In this document: piece by piece, positions 4,862 through 8,277 of the stretch | How positions within the stretch are numbered: the stretch's first letter is position 1 | How the letters are laid out: each line of letters begins with the position of its first letter | Assembly (NCBI GenBank): GCA_947630155.1 | Contig: CANRGM010000098.1 | Location: 1 to 8,277 of the forward strand | Source: an uncultured Clostridia bacterium | Lineage (GTDB): Bacteria > Bacillota > Clostridia > TANB77 > CAG-508 | Length of the DNA stretch: 8,277 nt | Direction of reading: 5' to 3' | Notes under the pieces: generated by a model | What the model saw: the letters and a program-made list of their open reading frames with translations, nothing else | Told to the model about the DNA's origin: nothing | The model's database searches: none | Program-made: the position numbers and the translations under genes

Positions 4862-4901
4862 TGGATAAGTTATCCACAGATAAGGAACAATATGTTGATA
4901 A
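4860..4901. promoter_or_regulatory. DnaA boxes at the dnaN/recF junction
   Basis: An exact box TTATCCACA at 4870-4878 (plus) is flanked by AGTGGATAA at 4860-4868 (minus, one mismatch), which overlaps the dnaN stop codon. TGTTGATAA at 4893-4901 (minus, one mismatch) overlaps the recF start codon. The last variant is the same as the one-mismatch box in the upstream cluster (1860-1868, opposite strand). The recF SD (AAGGA, 4882-4886) sits between them, so bound DnaA could affect recF transcription. Confidence 0.75.
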
Positions 4902-5956
4902 CTAGTTTGAAATTACAAAATTTTAGGAATTATAAAGAAGAAAAAATTAATTTTAATAATGATATTAATATAATTTATGGTGATAATGCTCAAGGAAAGA
5001 CTAATATATTAGAAGCAGTTTTTGTAACTTCAATTGGAAAATCTTTTAGAACAAGTAAAGATAAAGAACTTATTAAAATTGGAGAAGATTTTTCTAGAAT
5101 AGAAGTAGAATTTTCTAAGTCAGATAGAAATGGTACTATAAAGGTTGAAATTGCAGATAAAAAAAATATTTTTGTTAATGGAGTTAAAATAAAAAAATTG
5201 AGTGAGTTATTAGGAAATATGAATATTGTTATTTTTACTCCTGATGATATTAATATTTTTAAAAATGGACCTGATAAAAGAAGAAGGTTTTTAGATATTT
5301 TTATTAGTCAATTGAGACCTAATTATATTTATAATTTAAATATGTATTTAAAAGCACTGGAACAAAGAAATAATTATTTAAAACAAATTAAATTCGAAAA
5401 TAAATCAGAAGAATTTTTAGATATTTGGGACGAGAAAATTACTGAATATGCTGAAAAAGTTTTTAAATATAGATTTGAATTTATTAATAAATTGAAAGAA
5501 AAAATAAAAACAGTTCATAGTATTATTACTGAAAATAATGAGAATATTGATATTGAGTATGTTAGTGATTTTTTTAATAAAGAAGAATTTTTAAAAAAAT
5601 TAAAAGCTACTAAAAAAATAGATATTATGAAAGGATATACAACTAAAGGAATTCATAGGGATGATTTTAATGTTTATATTAATGATAATTTAGTAAATGT
5701 TTTTGGATCTCAAGGTCAGCGTAGGACAGCAGTTTTATCATTAAAAATGTCAGAATTAAATGTTATTTATGATGAGATAGGAGAAAATCCAATTTTATTA
5801 CTAGATGATTTTATGTCAGAATTGGATGAAAAAAGAAGAACTAATTTTCTTAATAATATTAGGGATACACAAATTCTAGTTACTTGTACTGATAAATTTA
5901 TACTTGAAAAAAATAAATTTAACTTATATAATGTAAAAAGTGGAATGATTTTTTAA
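4892..5956 (+). CDS. recF: DNA replication and repair protein RecF
   Basis: SMC/ABC-type ATPase that, with RecO and RecR, promotes RecA loading at single-strand gaps and stalled forks. The 354 residues match the family in length and layout. MLITSLKLQNFRNYKEE opens the ATPase head, with Walker A G30-D-N-A-Q-G-K36-T-N. The lid region contains PNYIYNLNMYLKALEQRNNYLKQ. The ABC signature is G272-S-Q-G-Q-R-R-T-A-V-L; R277 is at a position that is often Gln. Walker B is I301-L-L-L-D305-D306-F, followed by the D-loop S-E-L-D. The start has AAGGA (4882-4886) five bases upstream and lies 30 bp after dnaN. The S4-domain gene yaaA that often separates these two genes in Firmicutes is absent. No terminator follows. 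Confidence 0.97.
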   Translation: MLITSLKLQNFRNYKEEKINFNNDINIIYGDNAQGKTNILEAVFVTSIGKSFRTSKDKELIKIGEDFSRIEVEFSKSDRNGTIKVEIADKKNIFVNGVKIKKLSELLGNMNIVIFTPDDINIFKNGPDKRRRFLDIFISQLRPNYIYNLNMYLKALEQRNNYLKQIKFENKSEEFLDIWDEKITEYAEKVFKYRFEFINKLKEKIKTVHSIITENNENIDIEYVSDFFNKEEFLKKLKATKKIDIMKGYTTKGIHRDDFNVYINDNLVNVFGSQGQRRTAVLSLKMSELNVIYDEIGENPILLLDDFMSELDEKRRTNFLNNIRDTQILVTCTDKFILEKNKFNLYNVKSGMIF

Positions 5957-6086
5957 ATTTTTTTCAGATGCACATTTTAAAGAATATTAATTTAATATGA
6001 TATTATTTTGGACAACTATGTGGGAAATGTGATGATGTAAAAAAATTAGGAATAGCAAAATTGCAAAAGAAAGGAAAAGATGTAAA
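5957..6086 (+). other. recF-gyrB intergenic region
   Basis: A 130-bp A+T-rich gap. It holds no recognisable remB/yaaB gene, only very short open frames, and no convincing promoter: TATGAT and TATTAT hexamers near 5996-6006 lack a good -35. The gyrB SD is AAAGGA (6070-6075). An ATG-TAA start-stop pair at 6080-6085 lies between that SD and the gyrB start. gyrB is probably co-transcribed with recF. Confidence 0.6.
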
Positions 6087-8003
6087 ATGGAAAAGTTTGA
6101 ACATGAGTATAATGCTGAGCAAATACAGGTTTTAGATGGATTAGAGCATGTAAGAAAAAGACCTGGAATGTATATAGGAAGTGTTTCTATAAGAGGTCTT
6201 CATCATTTGGTATATGAAATAGTTGATAACTGTGTTGATGAGGCTTTAGCAGGTTATTGTACACACATTAAAATTGAAATTGAACCAGGAAATATTATTT
6301 GTGTAGAGGATGATGGTAGAGGTATTCCTGTAGATATACATGCTAAAACAAAAATTTCTGCAGCAGAAACAGTTTATACTCAATTAAATGCAGGTGGAAA
6401 GTTTGGTGGAGATAGTGGTTACAAAGTTTCTGGTGGACTTCACGGTGTTGGTGCATCTGTTGTTAATGCTTTATCTACTTGGGCAGAAGTTACTATTCAA
6501 AGAGATGGTGGAATTTTTCAAATGAAATTTGAAAGAGGAAAAACAGTACAACCATTAACAAGAATAGGAGATTCAGACAAAACAGGTACAAAAGTTAGAT
6601 TTTTAGCAGATGATACTATTTTTGAAACTTTAGAATATGATTATGAAACTTTGGAAAGCAGATTTAGAGAAATGGCATTTTTAACAAAAGGATTGTCAAT
6701 AAGTGTAGAAGATAAAAGAGGAGAAGAAGTAAAAAAAGCTGATTTTTGCTTTGAAGGTGGATTAAATTCTTTTGTTGAATTTTTAAATAAAAATAAAGAA
6801 AAAATAAATCAACAACCTATATATATTGAAAAAGAAGATGGAGATGTTCCTGTTGAAATAGCTTTTCAATATACAACTGCATATTCAGAAAATATATATT
6901 CTTTTGTAAATAATATTAATACTATTGAAGGTGGAACACATCTAGAAGGATTTAAAAGAGCTTTAACAAAAACATTTAATGATTATGCAAAAGCACATAA
7001 TATTTTAAAAGAAAAAGATGGAAATCTTCAAGGTGAAGATATAAGAGAGGGAATTACAGCTGTTATTTCTGTAAAAGTAAGAGAACCACAATTTGAAGGA
7101 CAAACTAAAACAAAATTGGGAAATAGTAATGTTGCAGGTATTGTACAAAGCTTAGTTAATGAAGCATTATCTAATTTTCTAGAGGAAAATCCTAATATTG
7201 CAAAAGCTATATTAGAAAAATGTGTAAGTGCTTCAAGGGCTAGAGAAGCTGCAAGAAAAGCAAGAGAGTTAGTTAGAAGAAAAAATGCTTTAGAGTCTAC
7301 TACTTTACCAGGTAAATTGGCTGATTGTAGTAGTAAAGTTCCAGAGGAATGTGAAGTTTATATAGTTGAGGGAGATTCAGCTGGAGGAAGTGCTAAGCAA
7401 GGAAGAGATAGAAAATTCCAAGCAATTTTACCACTTTGGGGTAAAATGTTAAATGTTGAAAAATCAAGAGCAGATAAAATATATAATAATGATAAATTAC
7501 AACCGGTTATTTTAGCTGTTGGTGCAGGAATTGGTAACGATTTTGATATTACTAAAATTCGTTATGGAAAAGTAATTATAATGGCTGATGCGGATGTTGA
7601 TGGTGCTCATATTAGAACTTTATTACTTACATTTTTCTTTAGATATATGAGACCTCTAATTGAAAATGGTAATGTATTTTTAGCACAACCACCTCTTTAT
7701 AAATTATCAAAAAGAGGAATGAAAGATGTTTATTGTTATACTGATGAGGAATTGACAGAAAATTTAAATGCAATGGGGAAAGATGGAGTAAATATTCAAA
7801 GATATAAAGGTTTAGGTGAAATGAATCCAGAACAATTATGGGATACAACAATGAATCCTGAGACTAGAATATTAATTCAAGTTAAATTAGAGGATGCTAT
7901 GAAAGCTGATGAAATTTTTACAATTTTAATGGGTGATGAAATAGGTCCTAGAAGGGAATTTATTGAAGCTAATGCTAAGTATGTTAAAAATTTGGATATT
8001 TAA
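6087..8003 (+). CDS. gyrB: DNA gyrase subunit B
   Basis: ATPase subunit of the A2B2 type II topoisomerase that introduces negative supercoils ahead of replication forks. The 638 residues equal the usual Gram-positive length, without the long insert of enterobacterial GyrB. The GHKL ATPase domain shows E44-I-V-D-N48 (catalytic Glu and Mg-binding Asn), D75-D76-G-R-G-I-P and G116-G-L-H-G-V-G122. The transducer has the Q339-T-K341 loop. The TOPRIM domain has E428-G-D-S-A and D501-A-D503-V-D505-G, and the tail has QRYKGLGEMNPEQLW. W451 in LPLWGK occupies the position of Lys447 of E. coli GyrB. The gyrase rather than ParE assignment rests on the recF neighbour and sequence type. The start has AAAGGA 11 bases upstream, a rather long spacing. 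gyrA does not follow directly. Confidence 0.97.
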   Translation: MEKFEHEYNAEQIQVLDGLEHVRKRPGMYIGSVSIRGLHHLVYEIVDNCVDEALAGYCTHIKIEIEPGNIICVEDDGRGIPVDIHAKTKISAAETVYTQLNAGGKFGGDSGYKVSGGLHGVGASVVNALSTWAEVTIQRDGGIFQMKFERGKTVQPLTRIGDSDKTGTKVRFLADDTIFETLEYDYETLESRFREMAFLTKGLSISVEDKRGEEVKKADFCFEGGLNSFVEFLNKNKEKINQQPIYIEKEDGDVPVEIAFQYTTAYSENIYSFVNNINTIEGGTHLEGFKRALTKTFNDYAKAHNILKEKDGNLQGEDIREGITAVISVKVREPQFEGQTKTKLGNSNVAGIVQSLVNEALSNFLEENPNIAKAILEKCVSASRAREAARKARELVRRKNALESTTLPGKLADCSSKVPEECEVYIVEGDSAGGSAKQGRDRKFQAILPLWGKMLNVEKSRADKIYNNDKLQPVILAVGAGIGNDFDITKIRYGKVIIMADADVDGAHIRTLLLTFFFRYMRPLIENGNVFLAQPPLYKLSKRGMKDVYCYTDEELTENLNAMGKDGVNIQRYKGLGEMNPEQLWDTTMNPETRILIQVKLEDAMKADEIFTILMGDEIGPRREFIEANAKYVKNLDI

Positions 8004-8011
8004 TAAAAAAA

Positions 8012-8061
8012 TAATAAAAAAAATAAATAATTAAGTAATTAATTATTTATTTTTTTTATTA
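8012..8061 (+). terminator. gyrB terminator: 23-bp A/T-only hairpin with GTAA tetraloop
   Basis: Bases 8012-8034 pair perfectly with 8039-8061 around the loop GTAA, which fits the stable GNRA class. Eight A (8016-8023) face eight T (8050-8057), giving a U-run in the descending arm. It starts nine bases after the gyrB stop. Despite having no G-C pair in the stem it is the best candidate for the end of the dnaN-recF-gyrB transcript, and by symmetry it could act in both directions. Confidence 0.7.
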
Positions 8062-8084
8062 AATAATTATATAAATAATTATTT
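8061..8084 (+). repeat. Second A/T hairpin after gyrB
   Basis: A 10-bp perfect stem (8061-8070 with 8075-8084) with loop ATAA is followed by further T residues. It directly abuts the longer hairpin and might serve as a backup terminator. In such A/T-only sequence a 10-bp palindrome can arise by chance, so the functional call is weak. Confidence 0.35.
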
Positions 8085-8212
8085 TTTTATTATTTATTAA
8101 TTTTTTTATTATTATTTTTTATAATTTTTTATTGTTATTTTTTATTGTTATTTTTATTATTATTTATTTTAATTATTTAACATATATAATTATTTTTTTT
8201 ATAAATAAAAAT

Positions 8213-8251
8213 TAATTCAATGAATAATAATTTATATTATTCATTGAATTA
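8213..8251 (-). terminator. 17-bp inverted repeat, probable terminator of a convergent minus-strand gene
   Basis: Bases 8213-8229 pair perfectly with 8235-8251 around a 5-base loop (ATTTA); the arms contain TTCAATGAATAAT. Read on the minus strand the hairpin is followed by TTTTTATTTAT, as in an intrinsic terminator; no T-run follows on the plus strand. A minus-strand gene could end at TAA 8269-8267, preceded by codons for Glu-Asp, but only about ten of its bases are inside the window. Confidence 0.55.
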
Positions 8252-8277
8252 TCGATAAAGCTAATATTAATCTTCAG

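Larger units (their letters stand above)
8004..8217. other. Extreme A/T-only tract after gyrB
   Basis: Only four of about 214 bases are G or C (8035, 8134, 8147, 8181). From 8040 on the plus strand is strongly T-rich, with many runs of T broken by single A. A 13-bp unit starting ATTGTTATTTTTT repeats in tandem at 8131 and 8144. There is no ribosome binding site or plausible coding frame. The stretch contains the hairpins listed separately; otherwise it is low-complexity spacer. Confidence 0.85.

Noticed and set aside
7639..7851. 70-codon minus-strand frame
   Set aside because: Antisense shadow within the conserved C-terminal part of gyrB.

Overview
The window is the replication-origin (oriC) region of a very A+T-rich bacterium, most likely a low-G+C Firmicute (Bacillota) of clostridial type. 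The gene order, strong AAGGAGG-type ribosome binding sites, TTATCCACA DnaA boxes, SigA-like promoters, and Trp encoded by TGG with no in-frame TGA all fit. No species can be named from the sequence alone.

Layout. Left arm, minus strand, reading away from the origin: rpmH (1465-1599), rnpA (1009-1356), yidD (785-1003) and yidC (1-768, cut by the window edge). Right arm, plus strand: dnaA (1936-3276), dnaN (3746-4861), recF (4892-5956) and gyrB (6087-8003). All genes are therefore transcribed with the replication forks. Two gene-free stretches exceed 300 bp. The first, 1600-1935, holds back-to-back promoters for rpmH and dnaA and an upstream cluster of DnaA boxes. The second, 3277-3745, is the main oriC: eleven exact DnaA boxes, a perfect six-unit DnaA-trio (CTA repeat) and a 34-bp A/T-only unwinding element abutting the dnaN ribosome binding site. 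This resembles the Bacillus subtilis bipartite origin with dnaA between the two box clusters. A third small group of boxes sits at the dnaN/recF junction.

How the genes work together. DnaA binds both clusters and opens the duplex at the trio/DUE. DnaN is the clamp loaded on the new forks, RecF handles gaps and stalled forks, and GyrB is the ATPase subunit of gyrase. On the other arm rpmH encodes ribosomal protein L34, rnpA the protein subunit of RNase P, and yidD/yidC membrane protein insertion factors.

Departures from the common Firmicute order: no yaaA between dnaN and recF, no remB/yaaB between recF and gyrB, and no gyrA directly after gyrB. Instead, gyrB is followed by a 23-bp A/T-only hairpin and about 214 bp with only four G or C bases, then a 17-bp inverted repeat that looks like the terminator of a convergent gene beyond the edge. 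YidC carries an unusual acidic Asn/Glu-rich insert. I found no mobile element, CRISPR array, tRNA or rRNA. Nothing here is clearly a new system; the interest lies in the origin architecture.
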